Positions 41,790-50,848 of a stretch of 64,000 nucleotides of DNA are shown piece after piece; position 1 is the first letter of the stretch, and every line of letters starts with the position of its first letter. The notes under the pieces were generated by a model. The model was given only the letters and a program-made list of their open reading frames with translations. It searched no databases and was not told the DNA's origin. Position numbers and translations under genes: made by a program. The stretch covers positions 6,416,501 to 6,480,500 of the forward strand of contig NC_009445.1 in the NCBI RefSeq assembly GCF_000026145.1, written 5' to 3'. The DNA is from Bradyrhizobium sp. ORS 278 (GTDB lineage: Bacteria; Pseudomonadota; Alphaproteobacteria; Rhizobiales; Xanthobacteraceae).

Positions 41790-43598
41790 ATGGAGAGACG
41801 GCTGGCCGCCATTGTCTGTGCCGATGTGGTCGGTTACTCGCGGATGATGGGCGCCGACGAGGCGGGAACCCATGCCGCCTTCAAGGCTCATCGCGGCGCC
41901 ATTCACCCGGTCATTCTCAATCACGGTGGCCGCATCGTAAAATACACCGGAGACGGTTTTCTGCTGGAGTTTCCAAGCGTCGTCGGCGCGATCGCGGCTG
42001 CTGTCGAGGTGCAGAAGCTGATGGCCGAGCGCAACGCGCATCTGCCAGCCGACCGGATGATGCAGTTCCGCCTCGGCGTGAACATGGGCGATGTCATCTT
42101 CGACGAGGACGAGGTGTTCGGCGACGGCGTCAACACCGCGGTGCGACTTGAAGCCGCAGCTCCTCCCGGAGGGATCGCACTGTCGAACAAGGCCTACCAG
42201 GAAGCCAGCAAACATCTGACCGTCACGTTCGTCGATCGCGGCCCCTTCCGTTTCAAGAACATTGAAGAGACCATCAACGTCTGGACCTGGGACCCCTCCT
42301 CGCCGGAGCAGAGCCGTGAGCCGCGGCAGACCACGTCCTTGCCGGCGCAATACCGGACGGCCATCGTCGGTGTTCTGCCCTTCGCCAACCTCAGTAGCGA
42401 GACCGACGAGTACTTCTCGGACGGCTTGGCCGAAGACCTCATTCACGCGCTGTCGCTACAATCCTTCTTCCGGGTGCTGAGCCGCAACTCGACCTTCGCC
42501 TTCAAGCATGCGGGCATGAGCGCCAGGCTGATCGCCCGCGAGATCGACGCGACCTATCTGATTCAGGGATCGGTTCGGCGCTCCGGGAACAAGATCAGAG
42601 TCACGGCCGAGCTGGTCGCGCCGGAGAATGGCGAGCAGCTGTGGGCCGGCCGCTATGACCGTGACATCGGCGACCTGTTTGCCGTGCAGGACGACATCAC
42701 CGCCAATCTGTGCACCGCGCTGATCCCCGAGATCTACCGCGCCGAGGCGGCGGTGCCGGTCCGGTCGATGACCACCGACCTCACCGCCTGGGACCGCTTC
42801 CTGCGCGGCTTGTCGCACTACTATCAGCCGACCAAGGCCGACTATGAGAGCTCGATCGCGCTGTTCCGCGAGGCCATCAAGATCGACCCTGGACTGGCGA
42901 TCGCCCACACCTATCTCGGCACCATCCTGCTGCAGGGCATCCATTTCGGCTGGATCAGAAACTCTCGGGAGCTGTGGGACGAGGCGATGACACTCGCCGA
43001 GGCGAGCGTGCGGCTCGACCCCCGCTCCTCCTTCTCCTATTCGCTGCTGGCCTATGTCCATGCCATGCAGGGACGAGTCGAGGCGGGCATCGACGGGGCG
43101 CGCAAGGCGCTGCAGCTCAACCCTTACGACATGGGCGCGCGCGGCGTGCTCGGCGTGTGCCATCTCGTCGGCGGCGAGCACCGCGAGGCCATCGAGCTGT
43201 TCTCCGTGGCGGCGCAACGCGGCAACAGCGATCCGCGCTATCAGTGGTCGGTGCTCAGCGCCTTCAGTCACTACATGCTCGGCCAATATGATGCCTCGCT
43301 ATCCTGGGCGCGGGAGTCGCACTATCAGAACCCCAACCATCTGCAGTGCCTCGCCATTCGTGCGGCGGCACTTGCGCAGCTCGGGCGCTCGGTCGAAGCC
43401 GGTGAGGCCGTCGCCGCGCTGTTGAGTCAGCATCCGTGGATGACGATCGAGCGGCTTCTGAGCAACATCCGCTGGCGCAATCCGGCGGACATTGCTCATT
43501 ATCGCGACGGACTGGCCAAGGCCGGCTTGCCTCTGACCAAGCTGACCTTGGTCGACAGCAAGCCGAATGCGCGGGCGAATAACGCAATCTCGACTTGA
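41790..43598 (+). CDS. Class III adenylate cyclase with TolB-like and TPR regions, paralogue 2
   Basis: 602 residues from the ATG at 41790 (GAGGAA 5 bases upstream). Same layout as the gene just upstream and clearly its tandem duplicate: MERRLAAIVCADVVGYSRMM, KYTGDGFLLEF, and an intact transition-state pair N115/R119 in NTAVRLEAAAPPGG. The TolB-like segment (AIVGVLPFANLSSETDEYFSDGLAEDLIHAL) and TPR repeats follow. It should make cAMP from ATP, with the C-terminal half acting as sensor or protein-binding scaffold. A 20-residue tail after the shared part (LTKLTLVDSKPNARANNAIST) is not found in paralogue 1. Rhizobial genomes carry many such cyclases. Confidence 0.9.
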   Translation: MERRLAAIVCADVVGYSRMMGADEAGTHAAFKAHRGAIHPVILNHGGRIVKYTGDGFLLEFPSVVGAIAAAVEVQKLMAERNAHLPADRMMQFRLGVNMGDVIFDEDEVFGDGVNTAVRLEAAAPPGGIALSNKAYQEASKHLTVTFVDRGPFRFKNIEETINVWTWDPSSPEQSREPRQTTSLPAQYRTAIVGVLPFANLSSETDEYFSDGLAEDLIHALSLQSFFRVLSRNSTFAFKHAGMSARLIAREIDATYLIQGSVRRSGNKIRVTAELVAPENGEQLWAGRYDRDIGDLFAVQDDITANLCTALIPEIYRAEAAVPVRSMTTDLTAWDRFLRGLSHYYQPTKADYESSIALFREAIKIDPGLAIAHTYLGTILLQGIHFGWIRNSRELWDEAMTLAEASVRLDPRSSFSYSLLAYVHAMQGRVEAGIDGARKALQLNPYDMGARGVLGVCHLVGGEHREAIELFSVAAQRGNSDPRYQWSVLSAFSHYMLGQYDASLSWARESHYQNPNHLQCLAIRAAALAQLGRSVEAGEAVAALLSQHPWMTIERLLSNIRWRNPADIAHYRDGLAKAGLPLTKLTLVDSKPNARANNAIST

Positions 43599-43755
43599 GG
43601 TTGACACGGCGGCGGGGTACGCCATCATTCACGATTGCATTGTAACGTTCAGACGGCGTGCGCCTCGCACGCCCTTCGGCGCAATTCGGCGCCGCCATTG
43701 TTTGTTTGCGTGATCTTCGATTTTCATCACAGGTGCTTTGCAAGGATGTCGTTCG

Positions 43756-46563
43756 ATGCAAGAAGACAGCGCCCGCGTCCGTGACGCCCTTCCCGGACAG
43801 ACCCCCGTCTCGCCCGACAACCCCTGCCCTTTCCTGCGCGCGCTCGTCGCCGGCGGGTTCGTCGACGGCCACAGCGTTCCGCTGAAGACAATTGCTCATC
43901 AGGTCGAGGCGGCAAGCGGCGAGACCGGGCTCAAGAAGAGGCTCGTCGGCATCGAGACGTTTGGGGTCGCACTGATCGCCAACGGCTTCTCTCCATTCCG
44001 GCTGTTGAAAAGCCTGTTCTCCGGCGCCGATCTGGACCAGTTGCGCAACGGGCCGCTCGACAAGCATGGCGGCGGCTCGCGCATTCTCGATGTGCAAGCC
44101 ACGGTGCACCCGCAGGAGATCGATCGCTTCGCGAGCTTTGGCAGCGATTATCCCGATCCCAACGGCGGCACGGAGCGTGGCCTCAATGCGGCGCAGATCC
44201 AGGCGTTCATGAAGGCCAATCTGCAGCGCGACGGCGACCACGCGCGCTGGTACTTCCCGATTCTGATGCAGGGCGAGTGGCCGGTGCTGCTGAACATCCT
44301 TGGCAAGGGCGAGGGCGAGGACCGCTATCTCGCGGTCGCCGATGTCCATACGCTGTTCGTCGAACGCCGCTTCCCGCAACGTATCGTGGCGCGTCTGATG
44401 GCCAAGCCGAAGCCGGCAAGCATCATCTGGCGTATCGGCAAGGCCGTTTTGGGCACCGCGGTGCTTGGCGCCTCGGGGCTGCTTGCCGCCTGGATCGCCG
44501 CTCCCGACGCGGTCAATGACAAGCTCATCGCGATCCTGCCGGCGAAGGTCGCCGCCAGCATTCCGCCGGCGCTGCCGCAGGTCGAGCCGACCAAGGCCGC
44601 GTATTGGCTTGACCAAGGCTGGACCACCAAGGACCGACACTGGTTCCACCACGTCACGCAGGGTACGGCGACTTTCCCGATTCCCTATGCCTGGTTCATG
44701 GCCATGGAGCAGCCTTACGTGTCGCTGTTTGGGACGCCCGGCCTGATCTCCGACAGCGCCTATCTCGAACGCTTCGGCTTCATCCCAAGCCCGAAGAGCG
44801 TCGAGGGCGAACCAAGCGCTCTCAGACCCTTTGGCTACGCCGCCAACGCCACCGCCAAGACGGACATCGCCCCGACATTGCCCGCCGGTCTGAAGCCTAT
44901 GCCAGCCGGCAATGAAGGCGGTCTGCCGGTCGGCTTCGCTCGGCTCTCCGGTGCCGCCGATCCGGCCACCGGCGCGCCGCAACCGGACAAGATCGGCCTG
45001 ACCTGCGCCGCCTGTCACACCGGCAGCATCCACTACAAGGGCGTCAGCGTACGCTTCGATGGCGGCCCCGGCATGGTGGACCTGCGCAAGCTCGAAAAGG
45101 CGATGGGCTTCGCGATGCTCTTGACGCAATACGTGCCGACACGCTTTTCGCGGTTCGCCGATCGCGTGCTCGGGCCGAACGCCACCGACGCCGATCGTGA
45201 CACGCTGCGGAAAGGGCTGAAGGCGGCGAGCGACTTCGCATTGACCATGCAGTTGAAGAATTACGCGGAGGCGATCGAGGCCAAGGGCCAGACCGAGACC
45301 GACGAAGGCTTCGGCCGGCTCGATGCGCTGAACCGCATCGGCAATCAGGTGTTTTATCTCGACATGGCCATCAGCGGGCTGCCGAACATGGTCGGCAATC
45401 AGGAGGCCATCGACGCGCCGGTGTCCTATCCGCCGATCTGGACTGTGCCGTGGTTTTCCTGGGCGCAGTATGACGGCTCGATCTCGCAGCCTTTGATCCG
45501 CAATGCAGGCGAGGCGCTCGGCGTCTCGGCGCAGATCAACTTCTCCCCCGAGACGGCGCGCGACAGGCTGTGGCGCTCGTCGATGGCGATCGAGAACCTC
45601 GCGCATATCGAGGACATGCTGCGCGGTCCCGATCCCTTCGCGACGACGACACCGGCCTTCGGTGGCCTCATCTCGCCGAAATGGCCGGAGAAACTGTTCG
45701 CCGACGACGAGGCCTGGAAGATCGATCCGGCCCGCGTCGAGCGCGGCCGCAAGCTCTATGCAAGCGTCTGCGTCGAGTGCCATCTCGGCCCCGTCGCCGA
45801 CCCCGTGTTCGACAAGACCTATCCGGACAAGAGCTTCTGGAAGATCAAGTCGGCCGACGACTGGGAGCGCCATGGCTGGAATGCCAAGGGACCGATCCTG
45901 AATCTCGTGCAGAAGCCGGTCGAGGTGATGCAGACCGATCCCGGACAGGCCAGCATTCTTGCCAATCGCAAGGTCAGGGTGCCGGGCTTCCTCGACGTCG
46001 ATCCGGCCAAGGACCTGAAGGGCTGCAAGCTGTCCGAGGGCTCGACCACCGACATGTCCTACGCGCTGGCACTGATGGCCGTCGTGCAGAAGGCGAGCGA
46101 CAAATGGATGGAGGACCGCAAGCTCTCTCCCGCCGACCAGGCCGCGCTGTGGGGTGACCGGCCGAATTGCCCGAATCCGGCCAGCAACACCTATCGCGCC
46201 CGTCCGCTGAACGGGGTCTGGGCGACCGCACCTTATCTTCACAACGGCTCGGTGCCCTCGCTGTACTGGCTGCTGACGCCGGCGGCGGAGCGGCCGAGCT
46301 CGTTCTGCCAGGGTGCCCGTGACTATGATCCCGTCCATGTCGGCTTCGACGTGCCGAAGGGCGGGGAGGCGGCGTGCAAGGTCGGGCAGTCGCGGTTCAT
46401 GGCCACGGATCCCAGCGGCAAGCCGATCAAGGGCAACAGTACGTTGGGCCATTCCTTCGAGGGTCCGACCCGGCCCAACAAGGATTATCCGAATGGCATC
46501 ATCGGCGGCGCCTTCTCCGAGGAGGAGCGCTGGGACCTGATCGCGTATCTGAAGACGCTGTGA
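43756..46563 (+). CDS. Fusion: heme-thiolate peroxidase-like domain, membrane helix, RoxA-like diheme cytochrome c
   Basis: 935 residues from the ATG at 43756 (AAGGA 9 bases upstream). Residues about 20-215 begin PCPFLRALVAGGFVDG, the PCP signature of chloroperoxidase/peroxygenase heme-thiolate enzymes (C24), with a later GPLDKHG segment that fits the same family. A membrane helix lies at about 226-248. The rest is a large c-type cytochrome with two heme sites, CAACH (C417) and CVECH (C672), and the PYLHNGSVPSLYWLL motif of RoxA/RoxB and MauG-type diheme proteins. The topology predicts a cytosolic first domain and periplasmic hemes. Function unknown; oxidation of a hydrophobic substrate is an inference. 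The peroxidase assignment is weaker than the cytochrome one. Confidence 0.8.
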   Translation: MQEDSARVRDALPGQTPVSPDNPCPFLRALVAGGFVDGHSVPLKTIAHQVEAASGETGLKKRLVGIETFGVALIANGFSPFRLLKSLFSGADLDQLRNGPLDKHGGGSRILDVQATVHPQEIDRFASFGSDYPDPNGGTERGLNAAQIQAFMKANLQRDGDHARWYFPILMQGEWPVLLNILGKGEGEDRYLAVADVHTLFVERRFPQRIVARLMAKPKPASIIWRIGKAVLGTAVLGASGLLAAWIAAPDAVNDKLIAILPAKVAASIPPALPQVEPTKAAYWLDQGWTTKDRHWFHHVTQGTATFPIPYAWFMAMEQPYVSLFGTPGLISDSAYLERFGFIPSPKSVEGEPSALRPFGYAANATAKTDIAPTLPAGLKPMPAGNEGGLPVGFARLSGAADPATGAPQPDKIGLTCAACHTGSIHYKGVSVRFDGGPGMVDLRKLEKAMGFAMLLTQYVPTRFSRFADRVLGPNATDADRDTLRKGLKAASDFALTMQLKNYAEAIEAKGQTETDEGFGRLDALNRIGNQVFYLDMAISGLPNMVGNQEAIDAPVSYPPIWTVPWFSWAQYDGSISQPLIRNAGEALGVSAQINFSPETARDRLWRSSMAIENLAHIEDMLRGPDPFATTTPAFGGLISPKWPEKLFADDEAWKIDPARVERGRKLYASVCVECHLGPVADPVFDKTYPDKSFWKIKSADDWERHGWNAKGPILNLVQKPVEVMQTDPGQASILANRKVRVPGFLDVDPAKDLKGCKLSEGSTTDMSYALALMAVVQKASDKWMEDRKLSPADQAALWGDRPNCPNPASNTYRARPLNGVWATAPYLHNGSVPSLYWLLTPAAERPSSFCQGARDYDPVHVGFDVPKGGEAACKVGQSRFMATDPSGKPIKGNSTLGHSFEGPTRPNKDYPNGIIGGAFSEEERWDLIAYLKTL

Positions 46564-46610
46564 GCCGATCATCCGGCGCGCCTCGCGGGCGGCGAGGCGC
46601 GCCGGCGTCG

Positions 46611-49133
46611 TCATGCGCTCCTCCATTCGCCGGGACGGACGCAGCGGCGTATCGTTCCCTGGTCGCTCAGCGAATGCAGCATGACCCAGCCATTGACCAC
46701 GAGATCGCGCACGCCCTGGTGGCGCTGCATGATTTCGTCCATCGCAGCCTCCGGCGCCGCGATGAAGACGTTGAGGCGCACCGGCTCGTGGATCAAGCGG
46801 CTGCCGTCATGCACGGACTGCCAGGGCAGCCCGACCCTGAGATCCCCGGCATTGCCTTCGAGCACGCCGAGCTGGCCCACGATGTTGTGCAGCACCTTGT
46901 TGCCGCTGCCGAAGGCGGCGTTGTTCACGGTCGAGCCGTAGTACTGCAGATTGATCCAGCTCGCGACCACCATCGGCGCCGTCATGATCAGCTCGAGCGT
47001 GCGATGGCCGTCGTCCCGCGCGGCCTCGTAGGAGTGCAGGAAGGCGCGCCCGCCGAGATTGAGGCCGCGGGTGAAGCTGCGCGGTGCTGCGATGAAGGCG
47101 GTGTTGCCGGCGAGCCCCCATTCCGGCCGGACCTGCGACCAGTCGCGGCTGCGGGCGATCACGGCTTCATCCACAGCGGCCTTGTTGCTGATGCCGAGCA
47201 GCGCGCTGCGCTCGAGCCGCGCCAGCCGCGCCGCCTCTGTCAGCCGCGCCTTCAGCCGCGCGAGATCCTGAGCAAGCGTGGCGGGGACGTCGTCCTCGTC
47301 GAACAGGGTCACGTCGTCGGTCGTGGTGTCGTGCAGCGCGCCGATGAACCAGCAGTCGGCGGGGATGTCGATGCCCTTGGCGCGCAGGCCTTCGCGCACC
47401 TGCCAATCATTGAGCACGGCCGCCGCAACCCGTGCATTCGCTTCACCGGTGTGGCCGCCGCAGGCGCCGCAATCGAGCCCGGAGGCGTGCGGATTATTGA
47501 CCGTGGTGCTGCCGTGACCGGCGAGCAGCACCAGCCGCGCGAACGGCCCGGTCAGCGACATCGCCTTGAGCACCGCCTCGGCCATCGCGACGCGCTGCGG
47601 ATCGGTGAAGCCGGTCGCCCGCCCCGCGAGTTCGCCAGGCGTCAGCCGTGGCTGGACCCGCGCCGCGATCTCAGGATCCAGACCGTCGACGACCGGTGAC
47701 GGCACTGGCCGCGTCACCCCGGCGCTGTCGGTGGCGATCTTGGCGGCAAAGCCGAGGCCAGCGGTCTCGACGAAGGAGAACGACGAGACGGCCGAGACCT
47801 TGAACGATTTTAACGCCTTGGCCGCGCGCCGCCGCAGCAGCCGAAGGCCGAGCACCTCCGACTGTTCGACGTCGTCAGCGTCTTTCACCGCCTCGCAGAC
47901 GATGAAGGCCGGCTTGAGCAGCACGGGGCATTGCGCGCCGCCCTTGCTGTGGCCAATCGGGACGTACTCGATCGGGAAGCCAAAGAATCCGGCGAAGCCG
48001 ATCGTCTCGGCGTCCGGATAGGCGGTCTCCAGCGCACGCCGGAAGATCTCCGAGCGGACGTCGATGCAGAACGCCGCCTGCACCGGCGGCCGCGCCGGCA
48101 GCCGCGTCACGGCCTGGGCGCCGTGTCCCGCGAGCCTGGCGACGAGCTTGCTCCGGAGCGCGATCTCATAGGCCTCGTGCAGAACGAGGTCGATCGCGAG
48201 CTCCGGCGTCTCCTCGAGCCGCTGGTCGGCCGGCAGCTTGGCGGCTTCCGCCATCGCTTGTGCCCACGCCGCCTTGAACGCATCGTCGGTGCGCGCCTGG
48301 TAGAGCGCGTAGCCCCAGGCCAGCCGGATCGCGAGCAGCTCCAGCAGCGTATCATCCCGCTGGCCGTCGAGCCCGGCGCTCCAGCCGATGTAGCGCGCGT
48401 AGGCCGACCAGCCGCCGAGATCGAACAGTGCCCGCACCAGATAGTCCTCGACGGCGCGCTCGGGGATGCCGAGACGGTCGACGATCACGCCGATCGCCTG
48501 GACCGGATCGGCGGGCAGCTCGGCGATGGCTTTGCGGAATCCCGTCAGCCCCATCACCTCGGGATTGCGATCATAGGCCGCGATCGTCCGCCACGCGGCG
48601 TAGGGCTTCAGCTTGCGCACGGGGCTCGGCCAGCTCGCCTGGCCCTCGTCGAAATAGGTGGCGCAGAATGCCGAGATCTCGTCGATCATGAAGGCGACCA
48701 GCGAGACATAGCGATCGCCCTCGGCGAGCCGGTCGAGCACCTCGGCGACGGTCGCCACCACGGCGGGCGGCGATGACGTCCCGGCCTCGGCCCGCGCCTT
48801 CTGCTTGAGCTCGTTGAGCTCGAGCCCGGTCGAGGGATGAGCGCCGAGCGCCTGCGCCAGCGCGGCGTCGTCGATCCGCCCATCGTCGAGCGCCTGCCGG
48901 TAGAACGCCCGCGGCATCAGCATCCGCGTTCGCACCACGCGTTCGAAGGTGGCCGCCGTCGCCGCGAAGCTCTGGCCTGTGAAGCCGAGGAACGGGTTGA
49001 CGGCGACGAAGTGCTTCAGCGGCCACAGCGGCGCGATGCGTTGACAGGCGCTGTCGATGCGGGCCATCAGCCCGGCATCGGCGGTGGTGTCGATCGGGTC
49101 GGTCATGGACATGGCGAGGGCGGCCTGGGTCAT
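46611..49133 (-). CDS. dabA: Inorganic carbon transporter subunit DabA (DUF2309)
   Basis: 840 residues, normal for DabA. The beta-carbonic-anhydrase-like zinc site is complete: C356 and D358 in AAFCIDVRSE, H540 in GHGSTTVNNPHASGLDCGACGG and C555 fifteen residues later, matching the spacing in Halothiobacillus DabA. The N-terminal PLWPLKHFVAVNPFLGFTGQSF is a family signature. DabA hydrates CO2 vectorially on the inner membrane face, driven by cation flow through DabB, and supplies bicarbonate. It follows dabB by 13 bp in the same operon. Confidence 0.93.
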   Translation of the reverse strand: MTQAALAMSMTDPIDTTADAGLMARIDSACQRIAPLWPLKHFVAVNPFLGFTGQSFAATAATFERVVRTRMLMPRAFYRQALDDGRIDDAALAQALGAHPSTGLELNELKQKARAEAGTSSPPAVVATVAEVLDRLAEGDRYVSLVAFMIDEISAFCATYFDEGQASWPSPVRKLKPYAAWRTIAAYDRNPEVMGLTGFRKAIAELPADPVQAIGVIVDRLGIPERAVEDYLVRALFDLGGWSAYARYIGWSAGLDGQRDDTLLELLAIRLAWGYALYQARTDDAFKAAWAQAMAEAAKLPADQRLEETPELAIDLVLHEAYEIALRSKLVARLAGHGAQAVTRLPARPPVQAAFCIDVRSEIFRRALETAYPDAETIGFAGFFGFPIEYVPIGHSKGGAQCPVLLKPAFIVCEAVKDADDVEQSEVLGLRLLRRRAAKALKSFKVSAVSSFSFVETAGLGFAAKIATDSAGVTRPVPSPVVDGLDPEIAARVQPRLTPGELAGRATGFTDPQRVAMAEAVLKAMSLTGPFARLVLLAGHGSTTVNNPHASGLDCGACGGHTGEANARVAAAVLNDWQVREGLRAKGIDIPADCWFIGALHDTTTDDVTLFDEDDVPATLAQDLARLKARLTEAARLARLERSALLGISNKAAVDEAVIARSRDWSQVRPEWGLAGNTAFIAAPRSFTRGLNLGGRAFLHSYEAARDDGHRTLELIMTAPMVVASWINLQYYGSTVNNAAFGSGNKVLHNIVGQLGVLEGNAGDLRVGLPWQSVHDGSRLIHEPVRLNVFIAAPEAAMDEIMQRHQGVRDLVVNGWVMLHSLSDQGTIRRCVRPGEWRSA

Positions 49134-49146
49134 GTGAGGTCTCGGA

Positions 49147-50733
49147 TCACGGGTTGGAGGAAGACGTCGCGGAATTGCGCGGCCACACGGTCAGGACGAG
49201 GCGGTTGGCAAGCGTGTTGAGGTAGAGGCCGTTGCGTAGGTGGACATAGGCCGCGATCCAGAACGGCGCGTCGGCGCGGCGCATCATCTGGTTCTGGAAC
49301 ACGGTCACCGCGGCGAACGAGATCACCACCGCCGCCGCGATCAGCATCGGCACGACGCCGTCGACCGGCCGCGCGGCGGGGATGCTGCCGCCGACCAGCC
49401 AGGCCGTGCCGGCCTGCAGGGCGAAGTACACGATTGCAACGCCGGCTGCAGTGACCGCGGCACGGGCGATGACGAAGGCATTCGGCCGCTCGTCGATGGC
49501 ATTGGCCATCAGGTGCACCAGCCCCATCAGCAGCACCGAACCGAGCGCGATCTGCGCCGGGTTGCTCCTGAGCGTCATGCCGAAGGCGAGGCCGGTCAGC
49601 AGCGCCAGGCCGATGACTGCGACCAGCGCCAGGATCAGCCGTGCCGCATGCGGCTGGCCGCCGGGGCTCGGCGTCCAGGAGGCCCGGGCGAGGTCGATGA
49701 TGCTGCCCGAGGACAGGAAGGCGTGCGCCTTGTAGAGCGAGTGCGCCACGATGTGCAGCAGCGCCGCCGAGAATGCGCCGAGCCCGCATTGCAGCAGCAT
49801 GAAGCCCATCTGGGCCACCGTCGAATAGGCCAGCTGCACCTTCACCGAGGTCTGCGTCAGCATCACAAGCGAGCCGAACAGCGCGGTGGCGCCGCCGACC
49901 ACGGCGAGCACGTCGAGCGCGGGCGTCGCCAGCAGCAGCACATCGCTGAGCCGGAGCACCAGGAAGCCGCCGGCATTGATGATGCCGGCATGCAGCAGCG
50001 CCGACACCGGCGTCGGCGTCTCCATCACCTCGATCAGCCAGCCATGCAGCGGCAGCTGCGCCGATTTCAGCATTGCCGTCGCGACGATCAGGAGCGCCGC
50101 GACCGTCACCATCGCCGAGCCGGCGCCCTCGCCCGCCCGGGCGTGAGCCGCGAGGCCCGCGATCTCCAGCGTGCCGAACCGGATGTAGAGCAGCAGCGCC
50201 GCGAGGGCGAGGAAGGCGTCGCCGAGCCGGCTCGCCACGAACTTCTTGCGCGAGGCGCGGATCGCGGCCGGCCGGGTCTCGTAGAACAAGAGCAGCTTGC
50301 CGAGCGCCAGGCTGGTCGCGACCCAGGCGGCGAACAGCAGCACCACATTGCCCGCGATCGGCAGCATCAACACCGCGGCAAGCGTCAGCAGCAGCCAGCG
50401 CGTGAACCGGACCTGGCCGGGATCGCCATCGAGATAGTTGCGGCTGTAGCGAACCACGACCAGGCCGATGAAGCTGACCAGCATGGAGAGAATCGCGCCG
50501 AGCGCATCGAGCTGCAGGGACAGGCCGAGCCCCGAGGCGCCGAGCAGCGGCGTGCGCCCTGCCCCGAGCACGGCTGCGGCGAGGCTCGCCGTCGTGGCGA
50601 TGGCGAAGGCGATCGCGGCTGCGCCGATGGCGCGGGAGGCCACCGCCCGGGCGCCGGCCTCCGCGCCGAGGAGGGCGACCAGGGCAAGGGTCAGCGGCGC
50701 AAGCGCCGCGAGGCAGGGAAGGAGCTGGGTCAT
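49147..50733 (-). CDS. dabB: DabB, NuoL-like membrane subunit of the inorganic carbon transporter
   Basis: 528 residues, almost wholly hydrophobic with about 13-14 membrane helices. The proton-antiporter family motifs are visible: LSLQLDALGAILSMLVSFIGLVV, KSAQLPLHGWLIEVMETPTPVSALLHAGIINAGGFLVLR and YSTVAQMGFMLLQCGLG. Located directly before dabA with 13 bp between, it is the cation-conducting partner rather than a respiratory complex I subunit. Divergent from a LysR gene across a perfect inverted repeat. Confidence 0.9.
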   Translation of the reverse strand: MTQLLPCLAALAPLTLALVALLGAEAGARAVASRAIGAAAIAFAIATTASLAAAVLGAGRTPLLGASGLGLSLQLDALGAILSMLVSFIGLVVVRYSRNYLDGDPGQVRFTRWLLLTLAAVLMLPIAGNVVLLFAAWVATSLALGKLLLFYETRPAAIRASRKKFVASRLGDAFLALAALLLYIRFGTLEIAGLAAHARAGEGAGSAMVTVAALLIVATAMLKSAQLPLHGWLIEVMETPTPVSALLHAGIINAGGFLVLRLSDVLLLATPALDVLAVVGGATALFGSLVMLTQTSVKVQLAYSTVAQMGFMLLQCGLGAFSAALLHIVAHSLYKAHAFLSSGSIIDLARASWTPSPGGQPHAARLILALVAVIGLALLTGLAFGMTLRSNPAQIALGSVLLMGLVHLMANAIDERPNAFVIARAAVTAAGVAIVYFALQAGTAWLVGGSIPAARPVDGVVPMLIAAAVVISFAAVTVFQNQMMRRADAPFWIAAYVHLRNGLYLNTLANRLVLTVWPRNSATSSSNP

Positions 50734-50820
50734 GGCGGCTCGGAGGTTTGATCAAATGAGACGGTTGCTGCTTGTCTTTAACGGCCCCGAAGCCTTCTTA
50801 AAATTTCAATCATTGAACAT

Positions 50821-50845
50821 GATCGTTAGAAAATATAGAACGATC
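50821..50845. promoter_or_regulatory. LysR operator (T-N11-A) between dabB and its regulator
   Basis: GATCGTT and AACGATC are perfect inverted arms with an 11-bp AT-rich spacer, exactly the LysR T-N11-A form. It ends three bases before the regulator's start codon and 88 bp from dabB, so it suits autoregulation together with control of dabBA. Confidence 0.7.
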
Positions 50846-50848
50846 GCC

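Noticed and set aside
43264..46626. A 1120-residue open frame on the minus strand opposite the cytochrome fusion
   Set aside because: It is the high-GC shadow of the plus-strand gene: Arg/Gly/Asp-rich text without motifs, no ribosome site, and the opposite frame has clear heme motifs.
49240..50751. A 503-residue open frame on the plus strand opposite dabB
   Set aside because: Gln/Arg/His-rich text typical of the antisense of a hydrophobic membrane protein; dabB motifs are unambiguous.
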